Positions 35,592-44,695 of a DNA stretch of 64,000 nt are shown here, one piece after another (the stretch's first letter is position 1; the number at the start of each line of letters is the position of its first letter). Location: positions 1-64,000 of the forward strand of contig JAFDYJ010000010.1 of NCBI GenBank assembly GCA_018267515.1, in the 5' to 3' direction. Below the pieces are notes generated by a model, which saw nothing but the letters and a program-made list of their open reading frames with translations, ran no database searches and was not told the origin of the DNA. The position numbers were made by a program, and so were the translations under genes. The stretch is from Bacteroidota bacterium. GTDB taxonomy: Bacteria > Bacteroidota > Bacteroidia > Chitinophagales > Chitinophagaceae.

Positions 35592-37055
35592 ATGAATATG
35601 AAGACGTTCGGGATTTATTTTTACTTTTCTTTCCTGTCTCTATCCATATCTTCAGTTAAAGCCCAGAATTACCAGGCTATTAACGGATCATCGTATGCAG
35701 GTAGTTTAAGTCCTGCCAATAATCCATCTTCTATTGTATATGTACCTTATAACTGGGATCTCACTTTATTTGCTGTACAAAGCAAGGAAGCAACCAATGC
35801 AGTTAAAATAAAGAACTATTCATTGTTAGGCAAATCAAAGAATGCTGTTTTTGATTTTAAAAATGGAACATTTAAAAGAATAGCATTCAGTGATCAGAAT
35901 ATTCACCTGTTAAATGCCCGTATCATGCTTAGCCCCAAATCGGCATTTGCATTCGGTGTAAATTTCCGTGCTTATGAATACCTGAAAACCGGTAGCTATT
36001 CCTGGGATGACAGTCTAAAATCGCTTAATGAATTTGTATCAGCTAACTTTCCTAACACTCCTCTTTCAGGAAAGGCAATTGGAGCCGGATGGGCAGAAGT
36101 CTATGGCACCTACGCTCAGACTATTAAAGATGATGGGGACAGGATTCTTAATGCCGGAGTAACTTTTAAAATTATTCGTGGATTAGCCAGCGGCTACGCT
36201 ATTGCTCAGGATATCAACTATGTCCCCAATACCGGTACTAACGGAGCCAATTATTTATTGACAACCGGAACCCTTCAATACGGATATTCTTCCAACCTGG
36301 ATGATGTAGATAATAACTCAGGCATCAGGAATAATGTAAGAAATTTTATGAAAAGAACATTTTCCAGTTTAAGTTTTGATGCCGGAATAGAATACATTCT
36401 CCTTTCGGGAACAGATAACGATTATGATTACGATACCAAAATAGGTATTTCGCTTAAGGATATCGGTCGCATTCATTTCAGGCATGGCGATAAAAGCCGT
36501 TGGGCCGCTGCCGGAAAAAATAATATCACAGATTCGTTATTGCACATAAAATTTCAAAATACAAACTCATTAAATTATTTCAACGATAGCCTGGCATCCG
36601 TAGCAAATACAATATCATCACCCGGTGCTGATTTTTATATTACACAACCTGCCCGGCTGATTGTAAATGTTGACCGGCATATCAGCGGCAACTATTTTCT
36701 GAATGGCGAGCTTACGATTCCTGTTAATTCGGCAATAAACAAGAAGTTGCTGCTGAAACAAATGAATCTCATCGCTATTACGCCCCGATGGGAAAACAGA
36801 ACTTTCGGTGTGTATTTACCTGTTCAGTTTAACCAGGCAAAACAATTCTGGATCGGGGGAGCATTTAAAGCAGGACCGGTCTTACTGGGAATTCATAACT
36901 GGGCTAATCTTTTTTCAAAAAATTCAATGCAAAACGGCGGTATTTATCTTGCAGTAACGATTCGCCCCGGATCATCGAATGATAAAACCAGCAGGTACAA
37001 TAATGAAAAACTAAGCCGCAGGGAAATCAAGAGATTAAATTGTCCCAGCTTATAA
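35592..37055 (+). CDS. DUF5723-like outer-membrane protein
   Basis: A 487-residue exported protein. The signal peptide (FYFSFLSLSISSVKAQ) is clear. The mature start NYQAINGSSYAGSLSPANNPSSI matches the pattern of DUF5723 proteins, predicted outer-membrane barrels of Bacteroidota with no known function; the NNPSSIV segment is characteristic. The body is rich in alternating strands (FAFGVNFRAYEYL, AGVTFKIIRG, LYLPVQF-like GVYLPVQFNQ) as expected for a barrel. ATG at 35592 or 35598 may be the start. It stands alone on the plus strand. Confidence 0.78.
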   Translation: MNMKTFGIYFYFSFLSLSISSVKAQNYQAINGSSYAGSLSPANNPSSIVYVPYNWDLTLFAVQSKEATNAVKIKNYSLLGKSKNAVFDFKNGTFKRIAFSDQNIHLLNARIMLSPKSAFAFGVNFRAYEYLKTGSYSWDDSLKSLNEFVSANFPNTPLSGKAIGAGWAEVYGTYAQTIKDDGDRILNAGVTFKIIRGLASGYAIAQDINYVPNTGTNGANYLLTTGTLQYGYSSNLDDVDNNSGIRNNVRNFMKRTFSSLSFDAGIEYILLSGTDNDYDYDTKIGISLKDIGRIHFRHGDKSRWAAAGKNNITDSLLHIKFQNTNSLNYFNDSLASVANTISSPGADFYITQPARLIVNVDRHISGNYFLNGELTIPVNSAINKKLLLKQMNLIAITPRWENRTFGVYLPVQFNQAKQFWIGGAFKAGPVLLGIHNWANLFSKNSMQNGGIYLAVTIRPGSSNDKTSRYNNEKLSRREIKRLNCPSL

Positions 37056-37172
37056 TCATATAATCCGAAACTGAGTCTTCTTTAATTTTATCTTAAATCA
37101 TAATGCTACTAAAGCAAACCCTCATATTCCCAATCTCTTTCTGATCCTGCCCTATTGGACTTACTACTTTCC

Positions 37173-37180
37173 TAACTTTG
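37173..37180 (+). promoter_or_regulatory. Promoter -7 box (TAnnTTTG), possibly leaderless gene
   Basis: TAACTTTG followed by CATC ends four bases before the ATG at 37185. Transcription would be expected to start at about the A of the start codon. Confidence 0.5.
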
Positions 37181-37184
37181 CATC

Positions 37185-37553
37185 ATGGCAGAAAATAAGA
37201 AAACACTTGTGCTTGGTGCATCCGATAATCCCTCCCGTTACAGTTATCTTGCAATTAAACGGCTGAGAAATTATGGACATTCCGTTGTTGCTATCGGGAA
37301 AAAACAAGCACATGTAGAAGATGTAAAAATCTCTATTGAAAAAATTCCAGAACCCGGTATCAATACTGTAACCTTATATCTCAACCCTGCTCACCAGCAG
37401 CAATACTATGACTACATTTTATCATTACATCCCGAAAGAATAATTTTTAATCCGGGTGCAGAAAATGAAGAACTATCTGAACTTGCAAAGAAGAACGGTA
37501 TTCAGCCGCTGGAAGCCTGTACCCTGGTACTATTGAATACTGGTCAATATTGA
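37185..37553 (+). CDS. CoA-binding protein
   Basis: A 122-residue CoA_binding_2 family protein with a Rossmann fold. Visible parts are LVLGASDNPSRYSYLAI (glycine-rich loop with a serine-rich turn), YGHSVVAIGKKQAHVEDV, and the C-terminal stretch FNPGAENEELSELAKKNGIQPLEACTLVLL, which matches the family end. These proteins bind CoA or a related nucleotide; the role is unknown. It starts five bases after a promoter box, so the mRNA may lack a leader. Cytoplasmic. Confidence 0.88.
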   Translation: MAENKKTLVLGASDNPSRYSYLAIKRLRNYGHSVVAIGKKQAHVEDVKISIEKIPEPGINTVTLYLNPAHQQQYYDYILSLHPERIIFNPGAENEELSELAKKNGIQPLEACTLVLLNTGQY

Positions 37554-37764
37554 TTTACACTTATTGAAACGGAGATTTACGATCCGGCAAATATCAGTTT
37601 ACTACATAGCACAGGTATTACTCCCCATTTGCGAATGAATTCATTTTCTATTTCTTGCATTTGCTGAAAATTTTCACAAATCTTGTTATTCCGTTCCTAC
37701 CTGAAAACTGCAGAAGATAAAATCGGCTGCGATCATTACCCTATTTAAAAAACAATATCTGTTT

Positions 37765-38277
37765 ATGAAAATCGTAAGTATCACCGTACTCAGTTTTCTT
37801 TTCATTTTTTCTGCTTTCCGGTCTTGGGGACAGAATGAAAAGATACCACTGAATGAACCGGACTATAACAAACCAAAAGTTTTCCAAAACCTTCCGGATA
37901 CAATACCTGTAGAAGCTTCATCACTTGCAAGTCTTTTTTCATTGTCGAAAGGTCAAAAGGTGGCGCCGGATTTTTCAAATAAATCCGCAACAACCGGTTT
38001 CCAATTACGTGGAGAGGTTATATCTAAAAGCGATGATGTTCCCGCTAATACACAAGCCCGAACTGCCAATCCGGCCTCTATCAGTAGTATGATTTTAAAA
38101 CTGAGTGATTATGCCGGATCTAACTTCACTCTTTCAAAAACCACCAATGCTGAAGGAAAAACAAATTACACAGGAAGAATTATCAACTTTAAAAGTGGTG
38201 ATCTTTTTGTGCTCCAGAATATTGATGGAAAATTAATGCTAATAAAAAAGGATTATTATGCACTTGTAAACGAATGA
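37765..38277 (+). CDS. Secreted protein of unknown function
   Basis: A 170-residue exported protein I do not recognise. The signal peptide is VSITVLSFLFIFSAFRSWGQ, the mature start NEKIPLNEPDYNKPKVF. The middle is serine/alanine-rich (ASSLASLFSLSKGQK), and the C-terminal third looks like short strands (FQLRGEVISKS, NYTGRIINFKSGDLFVLQN). No cysteine pair, lipobox or catalytic motif is seen. It precedes a secreted metalloprotease gene by 79 bases on the same strand, so the two may be expressed together, for example as a partner or inhibitor; this is speculation. Confidence 0.72.
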   Translation: MKIVSITVLSFLFIFSAFRSWGQNEKIPLNEPDYNKPKVFQNLPDTIPVEASSLASLFSLSKGQKVAPDFSNKSATTGFQLRGEVISKSDDVPANTQARTANPASISSMILKLSDYAGSNFTLSKTTNAEGKTNYTGRIINFKSGDLFVLQNIDGKLMLIKKDYYALVNE

Positions 38278-38356
38278 TTGTTGATGCTCATTGGAAAGCC
38301 CGTTTTTAATTCCGTATCCTATGCCCTTTGAAAACCATTTTTAAATCCGCCTTGTT

Positions 38357-39955
38357 ATGAAAAACCCGATCCGCATTACCTTATTGCTGTTATTGCTTAC
38401 AGGCTCCGCTTTTGTAAAAGCACAGGTACCATTGCTCAGCAGTTATCCCTCTGCATCTGCAGTTGTCTTTTTGGATTTTGACGGACAGACAGTAGAAAAT
38501 ACAAGCTGGAATGCCAATGGCCCGATTTACTGCGGTGCTTCCGAGGTGACCAATACACAGATTACTGAAATTTTTAATCGTGTATCGGAAGACTACCGCC
38601 CTTTTAATTTGAATATAACAACCGACTCAACTGTTTACTGGGCTGCACCAGCAGATACCAGGGTTAGAGTGATAATGACAGTGACTTCTTCCTGGTATGG
38701 TTTGGCCGGTGGAGTTTCATTTGTAGGATCCTTTACCTGGGGTGATAATACTCCGGCATTTGTTTTTACGGAATTATTAAAAAACAATACAAAAAACATA
38801 GCTGAAGCAACTTCCCATGAAGTGGGTCATTCCTTAGGTCTTTATCATCAATCCTCATATGATGCTAACTGTAATAAAATAACTGATTACAATGCCGGGC
38901 TGGGAACCGGAGAAATTGCCTGGGCGCCTATTATGGGAGTCGGGTACTCAAAAAATTTCACTCTGTGGAATAACGGGCCAAATTCTTTTGGCTGTACTAA
39001 TTTGCAAAGTGATCTTGATCTAATAACTACCGGAAATGGATTTTCATACAGAACAGATGATTACAGCAGTAGCCTTGCTTCCGCTTATCCTGTTACATTT
39101 CAAAATAATCAGTTCGACATAAATGGCATCATTGAGCGCAATACTGATCAGGACATGTTCCAATTCACTTTACCTTCTTTCGGCGAATTCAAACTAAATG
39201 CCATTCCATTTAATGTAGGTTCCGGTGATGCCGGATCCAATATTGATTTGCAGATATCATTATACGATTATTCGAAAACACTTTTAAAAGTTTATAACCC
39301 CGGAACCCTGCTCCGATCAATTATTGATACTGTACTTGGAACCGGAGATTATTATTTGACAATTGAAGGAAAAGGAAACATATATGCTCCCAACTATGCC
39401 AGCCTGGGTTCTTATTCATTAAACGGAACTTTTGCAGCTAATTCGCCCTTAGCTTTGAGGAAACTCGAACTGCAGGGGTCAATAAAAAATGAAAAACATG
39501 AACTGAACTGGACGATTGATGCTGATGAAAATGTTACATCACAAATATTGGAAATCTCAACAGATGGCATTCAATTTTCACCCTTAACCCAGCCTGACAA
39601 CACGGCAAGATATTATAATTATTTCCCACTCAGCAGTGGCAATATTCAATACCGCTTAAATGTAACTTTTGATAACGGCCGTCAATACTATTCCAATATC
39701 GTTACCCTCAAATCTAATGAGAACATCTTAAGACCCCGGTTGGCAGGCAACCTAATCACTTCTTCAATCGTCACTGTCAACAGCCCGGGCAATTTTAATT
39801 ATATGATTATTGATCTCAACGGAAAGACAGTAAACAAAGGTTTACTTTCCAATGGCACGAATACTATTAATTTGGCAGGTGTCAGCAGTGGAATGTATAT
39901 GATCCGCTTTGCAGACCCTGCACATCAATGGACTGATAAATTGTTGATTCAATAA
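38357..39955 (+). CDS. Secreted zinc metalloprotease with T9SS-type C-terminal domain
   Basis: A 532-residue exported protease. The signal peptide is ITLLLLLLTGSAFVKAQ. The zinc motif HEVGHSLGLYH (HExxHxxGxxH, metzincin type) lies near residue 155. A long beta-rich middle with IERNTDQDMFQFTLPS resembles a pre-peptidase C-terminal-like domain. The last 75 residues (FNYMIIDLNGKTVNKG, then LAGVSSGMYMIRF, ending DKLLIQ) match the type IX sorting domain, so it should cross the outer membrane by T9SS; porT is 2.5 kb downstream. It is followed by a hairpin terminator at 40006. Confidence 0.88.
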   Translation: MKNPIRITLLLLLLTGSAFVKAQVPLLSSYPSASAVVFLDFDGQTVENTSWNANGPIYCGASEVTNTQITEIFNRVSEDYRPFNLNITTDSTVYWAAPADTRVRVIMTVTSSWYGLAGGVSFVGSFTWGDNTPAFVFTELLKNNTKNIAEATSHEVGHSLGLYHQSSYDANCNKITDYNAGLGTGEIAWAPIMGVGYSKNFTLWNNGPNSFGCTNLQSDLDLITTGNGFSYRTDDYSSSLASAYPVTFQNNQFDINGIIERNTDQDMFQFTLPSFGEFKLNAIPFNVGSGDAGSNIDLQISLYDYSKTLLKVYNPGTLLRSIIDTVLGTGDYYLTIEGKGNIYAPNYASLGSYSLNGTFAANSPLALRKLELQGSIKNEKHELNWTIDADENVTSQILEISTDGIQFSPLTQPDNTARYYNYFPLSSGNIQYRLNVTFDNGRQYYSNIVTLKSNENILRPRLAGNLITSSIVTVNSPGNFNYMIIDLNGKTVNKGLLSNGTNTINLAGVSSGMYMIRFADPAHQWTDKLLIQ

Positions 39956-40005
39956 ACAGACAGCTGTTGTAATAACAGCAGTTTAATCCGCCCCCTTTTG
40001 AAAAT

Positions 40006-40041
40006 AAAAGGTTTTTCGATAATTTCGGAGAACCTTTTTTT
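40006..40041 (+). terminator. Strong terminator hairpin touching the next start codon
   Basis: Thirteen pairs (two G-U): arms 40006-40018 and 40026-40038 with loop ATAATTT, ending in a run of seven T's whose last base adjoins the ATG at 40042. It likely ends the metalloprotease transcript. The loop and right arm contain the box TAATTTCGG. Confidence 0.75.
40020..40028 (+). promoter_or_regulatory. Promoter-like box TAATTTCGG inside the hairpin
   Basis: Identical to the box before the E2 gene. It lies 13 bases before the ATG at 40042 and inside the terminator hairpin. Confidence 0.4.
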
Positions 40042-40515
40042 ATGCATTGGAGAAAATTTAATGGCGACCCGATTGAAATTCCAATTATTCAGGCGGTAGA
40101 AAATGCGATCAGGCGGGAAACAGAAAAAGGGTTTCGTTTGAAAGTTTGCATCGGTACCGATTCACAGGTAAAAGGACAGGAAACTGAGTTTGCCACAGTA
40201 ATTGTATTCCTGAGAGAAGGAAGAGGGGGTTTTATGTTTATTCACAATGAAAAAACCCGGCAGCAATTCACAATCAAAGAAAGAATGCTGATGGAAGTGG
40301 CAAAGAGTATTGAGATAGCTTTTGACCTTTGTCACCTGTTTACTATTTATGATGTAGATATGGAAGTACATGCAGATATTAATACAAACCCGCATTTCAA
40401 AAGTAATGATGCACTAAAAGAAGCTATGGGTTATATCCTCGGTATGGGATTCGCTTTCAAAGCAAAACCGGAAGCCTTTGCCAGCAGTTGCTGCGCCAAT
40501 AAAGCCGTAAACTAA
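40042..40515 (+). CDS. DUF458/YkuK-like RNase H-fold protein
   Basis: A 157-residue member of the DUF458/YkuK family, predicted to have an RNase H-like fold. Family landmarks are RLKVCIGTDSQVKG near residue 35, ATVIVFLREGRGGFMF, and VHADINTNPHFKSNDALKEAMGYILGMGF. The acidic residues GTDS and HADIN are candidates for metal binding. No substrate is known. Its ATG adjoins the U-tract of a terminator hairpin, so its own promoter must sit within that hairpin or it depends on read-through. Cytoplasmic. Confidence 0.88.
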   Translation: MHWRKFNGDPIEIPIIQAVENAIRRETEKGFRLKVCIGTDSQVKGQETEFATVIVFLREGRGGFMFIHNEKTRQQFTIKERMLMEVAKSIEIAFDLCHLFTIYDVDMEVHADINTNPHFKSNDALKEAMGYILGMGFAFKAKPEAFASSCCANKAVN

Positions 40516-40629
40516 TTTTCATTCAGCTTTTTCGATTTCCCGGAGTTATAAATGATTATAATATTCCCGGTTCCTACCCATTCAAATCAAAACTAATAAA
40601 AGACATTCCTGGAAACAGATTTGCAAATT

Positions 40630-40848
40630 TTATCTCGTAACAGCATCGGACGAGTTCTTTACCTGTTGAGAATGGGAAGCCTGCAAATTCTTTTTAGGAA
40701 CAATGGATGTGCCTAAATCAGCTGACAAAGATTGTTGTGTAGAATACTGCTGTAATTGCTTACTATCTTCATGTGCAAAAGAAAAGGTGATAAACACCAA
40801 AAAGAACAGAATAATTACCAGGTTCCTGTCAGATAAATACTTCCTCAT
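40630..40848 (-). CDS. Possible small secreted peptide
   Basis: A 72-residue frame with a plausible signal peptide (NLVIILFFLVFITFSFAHE) followed by a polar, glutamine- and serine-rich tail (QLQQYSTQQSL). I recognise nothing in it. It lies 68 bases downstream of engB on the same strand in an otherwise empty 400-base gap. The hydrophobic segment supports a real gene, but length and composition leave it uncertain. Confidence 0.4.
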   Translation of the reverse strand: MRKYLSDRNLVIILFFLVFITFSFAHEDSKQLQQYSTQQSLSADLGTSIVPKKNLQASHSQQVKNSSDAVTR

Positions 40849-40916
40849 AAGTGGCTTGTGTGGAGCTGCAATTTAAGGGAATAATTTTAAATACGACTCC
40901 AGGCAGGGGTCTCTTA

Positions 40917-41558
40917 TTATTTAAAATCCTGAAGATATTGTTTGTTTAATCCTTCAATTTGCTTTAATATTTCATGTCGTCCTGTCTTTTTTACAGATGA
41001 TGAGATATAATAAACAGGGTTTTCATCCCAGGTTTGTGATAAAATCTGAAAAAAAGTCATAATATGTTTTTCTGTGATACCGGGTTTATTCTTATCGGTT
41101 TTTGTAAACACAATAATAAAATGTATTCGCCACTCTCCTAATTTGTTTATGAAATCAATATCTGCCGGCTGAGGTTGCTGCCGGCTATCAATAAGTACAA
41201 AAAGGCAAACAAGATTGGTTCGCTTTCGAATATAGTTTTCAATCATACCGGACCATAGTTTCCTCTCCTTCTGAGAAACAGAAGCATAGCCATAACCGGG
41301 TAAATCCACCAGATACCATTTTAAATTCTTCTTTTCATTAGCCGGATTAGTTGAAATGATTTCAAAATGATTAATCAATTGAGTCTTGCCGGGTGTAGCA
41401 GAAGTTTTAGCCAGGTTTTTTTGATTGCAAAGCATATTAATAAGTGAAGATTTGCCGACATTACTCCGGCCAATGAAAGCATATTCGGGCCGGTCCGGCT
41501 TAGGACATTGTTTATAATCGGCATTGCTGATCAGGTAACTGGCAGTTTTTATTTCCAT
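40917..41558 (-). CDS. engB: Ribosome biogenesis GTPase EngB
   Basis: EngB/YsxC is an essential cytoplasmic GTPase for 50S ribosomal subunit assembly. The 213 residues contain the P-loop GRSNVGKSSLIN near residue 30, switch I ATPGKTQLINHF, the G3 DLPGYGYASV, G4 TKTDK and G5-like SSVKKTG. The N-terminal extension SYLISNADYKQCPKPDRPEYAFI is as in Bacteroidota homologs. Start ATG at 41558 is well placed before the P-loop. It is divergent from menG, 138 bases away. Confidence 0.95.
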   Translation of the reverse strand: MEIKTASYLISNADYKQCPKPDRPEYAFIGRSNVGKSSLINMLCNQKNLAKTSATPGKTQLINHFEIISTNPANEKKNLKWYLVDLPGYGYASVSQKERKLWSGMIENYIRKRTNLVCLFVLIDSRQQPQPADIDFINKLGEWRIHFIIVFTKTDKNKPGITEKHIMTFFQILSQTWDENPVYYISSSVKKTGRHEILKQIEGLNKQYLQDFK

Positions 41559-41678
41559 AAAATAAAGATACAGGTAACCTAAATAAACAGAACAGATTCC
41601 TGAATTAGCATCTTACTGAATTAAAAACCTTCTTGCAAAACCTTTCAGAGGTTATGAACTCATCCCGAAGGACACACT

Positions 41679-41686
41679 TATCTTTG
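41679..41686 (+). promoter_or_regulatory. Promoter -7 box (TAnnTTTG) for menG-porT
   Basis: TATCTTTG followed by CAG matches exactly, ten bases before the menG ATG. Confidence 0.6.
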
Positions 41687-41696
41687 CAGATCTTAA

Positions 41697-42449
41697 ATGG
41701 CCCCTCTACCTCATGACCATATCGTTCCTTTTAAAGATTCAGGACTGAACAAAAAAGAACAGGTTTCAGAAATGTTTGACCGCATAGCAGGTCGTTATGA
41801 TTTTATGAATCGTTTTTTATCGGCAGGCATTGATACAATCTGGCGAAAAAAAGCTATCAACAAATTTAAAAGAGATGCTCCCGTAACAATTTTGGACGTT
41901 GCTACCGGTACTGCTGATATGGCAATAATGGCTTATCGTAAATTAAGGCCTGAAAAAATTATTGGTATTGACATTTCTCCTCAAATGCTGGAAATTGGTA
42001 AGAAAAAGATTGAAAAAGAAGGATTTGGGAATGTAATTGAATTACAAATCAGCGACTCTGAAGCAATAAAATTTCCAGAAAATTCGTTTGATGCGGTGAT
42101 GGTGGCATTTGGTGTCCGGAACTTTGAAAACCTGGAAAAAGGGCTTTCTGAAATGTTCCGGGTTCTGAAGCCCGGTAAAAGGCTGGTCGTACTTGAATTT
42201 TCTAAGCCAAAACATAAAGCAGTTCGGAGCCTGTATAATTGGTATATGGGCATTGTGGCGCCGAAAATGGCTCATTGGTTCCGGCAAAACAAAGAAGCTT
42301 ACCGGTATTTATGTGAATCGGCAAATTCATTTCCTGACCGCCGTCATTTCGTTGAAATTTTAAATAAAGTAGGGTACGCCGACACCGGGTTCAAACCCTT
42401 AAGTTTAGGAATATGCTGTATCTACACCGGAAGAAAACCTTTATCTTAA
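41697..42449 (+). CDS. menG: Demethylmenaquinone methyltransferase (MenG/UbiE)
   Basis: SAM-dependent methyltransferase that converts demethylmenaquinone to menaquinone, the respiratory quinone of this group. The 250 residues hold the UbiE signature YDFMNRFLSAGIDTIWRKKA near residue 34, the SAM motif VTILDVATGTADMAI near residue 62, and the second signature near 145 (EMFRVLKPGKRLVVLEFSKP). Its last 37 bases overlap the start of porT, a conserved neighbour in Bacteroidota. A TAnnTTTG box is ten bases upstream. Cytoplasmic, membrane-associated. Confidence 0.95.
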   Translation: MAPLPHDHIVPFKDSGLNKKEQVSEMFDRIAGRYDFMNRFLSAGIDTIWRKKAINKFKRDAPVTILDVATGTADMAIMAYRKLRPEKIIGIDISPQMLEIGKKKIEKEGFGNVIELQISDSEAIKFPENSFDAVMVAFGVRNFENLEKGLSEMFRVLKPGKRLVVLEFSKPKHKAVRSLYNWYMGIVAPKMAHWFRQNKEAYRYLCESANSFPDRRHFVEILNKVGYADTGFKPLSLGICCIYTGRKPLS

Positions 42450-43159
42450 AAGCCAGATTGCTTCTGCTTTTCAGTTTTTTTATTGTTTCCTTTACTTCGC
42501 AAGCTCAAAAATATATTACGGATCTCAATCTTTGGGATCACGATAATAAGCCTTATTATTTCGGCATATCGTTAGGCGCAAACCTGGCCCGCTTTCAACT
42601 GAATCATAATTCTAAATTTTTACAGGATGACAGCGTATATACAATTGAACCGGTGAGCTCCGGTGGTTTTTCCCTTGGGTTATCAGCAACCGCAAGGCTG
42701 ACAGATCGTTTTCAACTTCGCTTTAACCCGCAATTAATTTTCATGGAAAGGGATTTTCTTTACAAATTGAAATTTCCCGGTTTTGAAGGTGAAACCGATG
42801 TTACAAAGAAAATAGAATCCGTAATAGTTACATTTCCTATCCAGGTAAAATTGCAATCTGACCGTATCAATAACTTCCGTGTCTATATGTTCACCGGCAT
42901 TAAAGGCGACATTGATCTGGCCAGTAATGCTAGGGCTAAAAAAGCTGAAGACCTGGTGAAGATTAACAAATACGATTATGGTATCGAGTTAGGGCTGGGT
43001 TTTAATTTCTTTTTCAAAAGCTTTATTCTTTCTCCTGAAATAAAAATCAGTAATGGTATCAGGAATATCCACAGCCGTGACCCCAATCTCATCTACTCTA
43101 ATGTTCTTGATCGTATTCAATCCAGGATGATTGCATTTTGTATTCATATTGAGGGGTAA
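42413..43159 (+). CDS. porT: Type IX secretion barrel protein PorT
   Basis: PorT-like outer-membrane beta-barrel required in type IX secretion. The 248 residues start with a signal peptide (LLLLFSFFIVSFTSQAQ) and continue with the family start KYITDLNLWDHDNKPYYFGI, then alternating barrel strands (FSLGLSATARLTDRFQLRF, FNPQLIFMERDF), ending near IAFCIHIEG. Overlap with menG by 37 bases means translational coupling and fits the known menG-porT adjacency. It shows that T9SS cargo such as the metalloprotease at 38357 can be exported. Confidence 0.85.
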   Translation: MLYLHRKKTFILKARLLLLFSFFIVSFTSQAQKYITDLNLWDHDNKPYYFGISLGANLARFQLNHNSKFLQDDSVYTIEPVSSGGFSLGLSATARLTDRFQLRFNPQLIFMERDFLYKLKFPGFEGETDVTKKIESVIVTFPIQVKLQSDRINNFRVYMFTGIKGDIDLASNARAKKAEDLVKINKYDYGIELGLGFNFFFKSFILSPEIKISNGIRNIHSRDPNLIYSNVLDRIQSRMIAFCIHIEG

Positions 43160-43172
43160 GTCTTTCTCCCCG

Positions 43173-44687
43173 TTAAACAATTTCCTGAAAGTTATGCACG
43201 GGTTGTTGAATTTTCCCGGGTTCTCTGATAAATAACCAGCAAATAAACGACACTAATAAAGATAGAAATGCAATGAGAAAAAGCGTGGAAGGTTTTTTGG
43301 ACTCATTAATAATTTCTGAAACTCCCACCGTCATCATGGATGGAAACACAATGCTAAAATTGAATAAGCCCATATAGAATCCCATTTTTCCTGCCTCCAC
43401 TTTTTCTGACATGATGGCAAATACAATGGAAATGACTGCTGACCAGCCGATGCCACATAAAAACATTCCCAAATAAAAATTCAATTCTCTTGCTCCCCAT
43501 AAATACAAAAAGCAATAACCTGTTACGAGGCAGCTCAATGCAGCGACATATGTTTTTACTTTTCCAATTCTTTCACTTAGTGGTTCAAGGACTAAAACCG
43601 GCAATATAGCTCCCACAAAATTCAGAATAAGAAAACCTAAAGAAAGAATATTACCTGATGAGCTTTCAGGAGTCTGTGCCTGACCGGAAAAAAAAGAAGA
43701 GAAAGCATTTGCCAGGATATTTTGCGGATTAAGACCCGGAATAATTTCCTGCTGCACATAAAAATAACACATTACAAACATGCTTTGAATCCCTAACCAG
43801 GTAAAGGAATGTGCCAGTAGCAATTTCTGAAATTCATTTTCTTGTGTTTCCTTTTTTCTTCCTTTGAATATGATATAAACAGCAAGCAGCAAGCTAATTG
43901 CAATGCAGAAATACATGAATTGAGTTTGATATCCTGTCCATGCATTCCCAACAATAAATTTATTGATGACAACAAAAATTGCATAAATAATAAAACCATA
44001 TAAAGGAAGCAATGTTCTTATTGTTTTAATAATGGGTTGGTCCCCCCTTTTAGTGTCCGTTTCAATTTTTTCCAATACACGAGGCTCCCGAATGAAAAAT
44101 AAGGGTGTAATGGAAAATAATAAGACGAGAATTGCTGCAATATAAATCAAAATAATATTTCCAAAAGCAATGGAAATAAAATAAGCGCCAATGGAAAAAC
44201 TTCCTGAAATCACCTGCATCCAGGAATAGCCTTTCGTTCGTTCTTTCCCAACAGGAGTTACATCTGCAATGATAGACCGGGCAGGGTTAAACGTAACATT
44301 GATGGACATGTCCAGGATTAAAGCGATGATAATTGCTACAATAAATACGGATTGCAGGCCCAACATTCTTCTGATAGTATCCATATTCAGCAATGCCAAA
44401 AACATCAACGCACCTAAAGCACTACCCAAAATAATAAACGGCTTTCTTCTACCCCCCCAAAACCAGCTCTTATCACTTATCATTCCCACAATGGGTTGAA
44501 CGATGATTCCGGATACTGGTCCTGCCAGCCACACAATGGCAACGTCTTCGATATGTAGGTTGTATTTTGTATTAAGTATCCAGCTGAGTACGGCAACCTG
44601 CGTGGAAAAAGAAAAACCGACAGCAGTTGCCGGTAAGCTTAATACTGCATAAAAACCATTGGAGCGTTTTCTTTGAAATGGCAGCAT
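43173..44687 (-). CDS. SLC45-like MFS alpha-glucoside transporter
   Basis: A 504-residue major facilitator transporter of the sucrose/maltose symporter (SUT/SLC45) type, about twelve helices. The cytoplasmic loop SDKSWFWGGRRKPFIIL carries the RxGRR-like signature of this group, and the start VAIVWLAGPVSGIIVQPIVG matches its first helices. A sugar substrate, probably an alpha-glucoside, is inferred from position: it is the last gene of a minus-strand run with a secreted GH13 enzyme, starting eight bases after that gene. Inner membrane. Confidence 0.85.
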   Translation of the reverse strand: MLPFQRKRSNGFYAVLSLPATAVGFSFSTQVAVLSWILNTKYNLHIEDVAIVWLAGPVSGIIVQPIVGMISDKSWFWGGRRKPFIILGSALGALMFLALLNMDTIRRMLGLQSVFIVAIIIALILDMSINVTFNPARSIIADVTPVGKERTKGYSWMQVISGSFSIGAYFISIAFGNIILIYIAAILVLLFSITPLFFIREPRVLEKIETDTKRGDQPIIKTIRTLLPLYGFIIYAIFVVINKFIVGNAWTGYQTQFMYFCIAISLLLAVYIIFKGRKKETQENEFQKLLLAHSFTWLGIQSMFVMCYFYVQQEIIPGLNPQNILANAFSSFFSGQAQTPESSSGNILSLGFLILNFVGAILPVLVLEPLSERIGKVKTYVAALSCLVTGYCFLYLWGARELNFYLGMFLCGIGWSAVISIVFAIMSEKVEAGKMGFYMGLFNFSIVFPSMMTVGVSEIINESKKPSTLFLIAFLSLLVSFICWLFIREPGKIQQPVHNFQEIV

Positions 44688-44695
44688 GTCTTATT

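Noticed and set aside
39963..39979. GCTGTT-GTAAT-AACAGC hairpin after the metalloprotease
   Set aside because: It has only six pairs and no T-run; the 13-pair hairpin at 40006 is a much better terminator.
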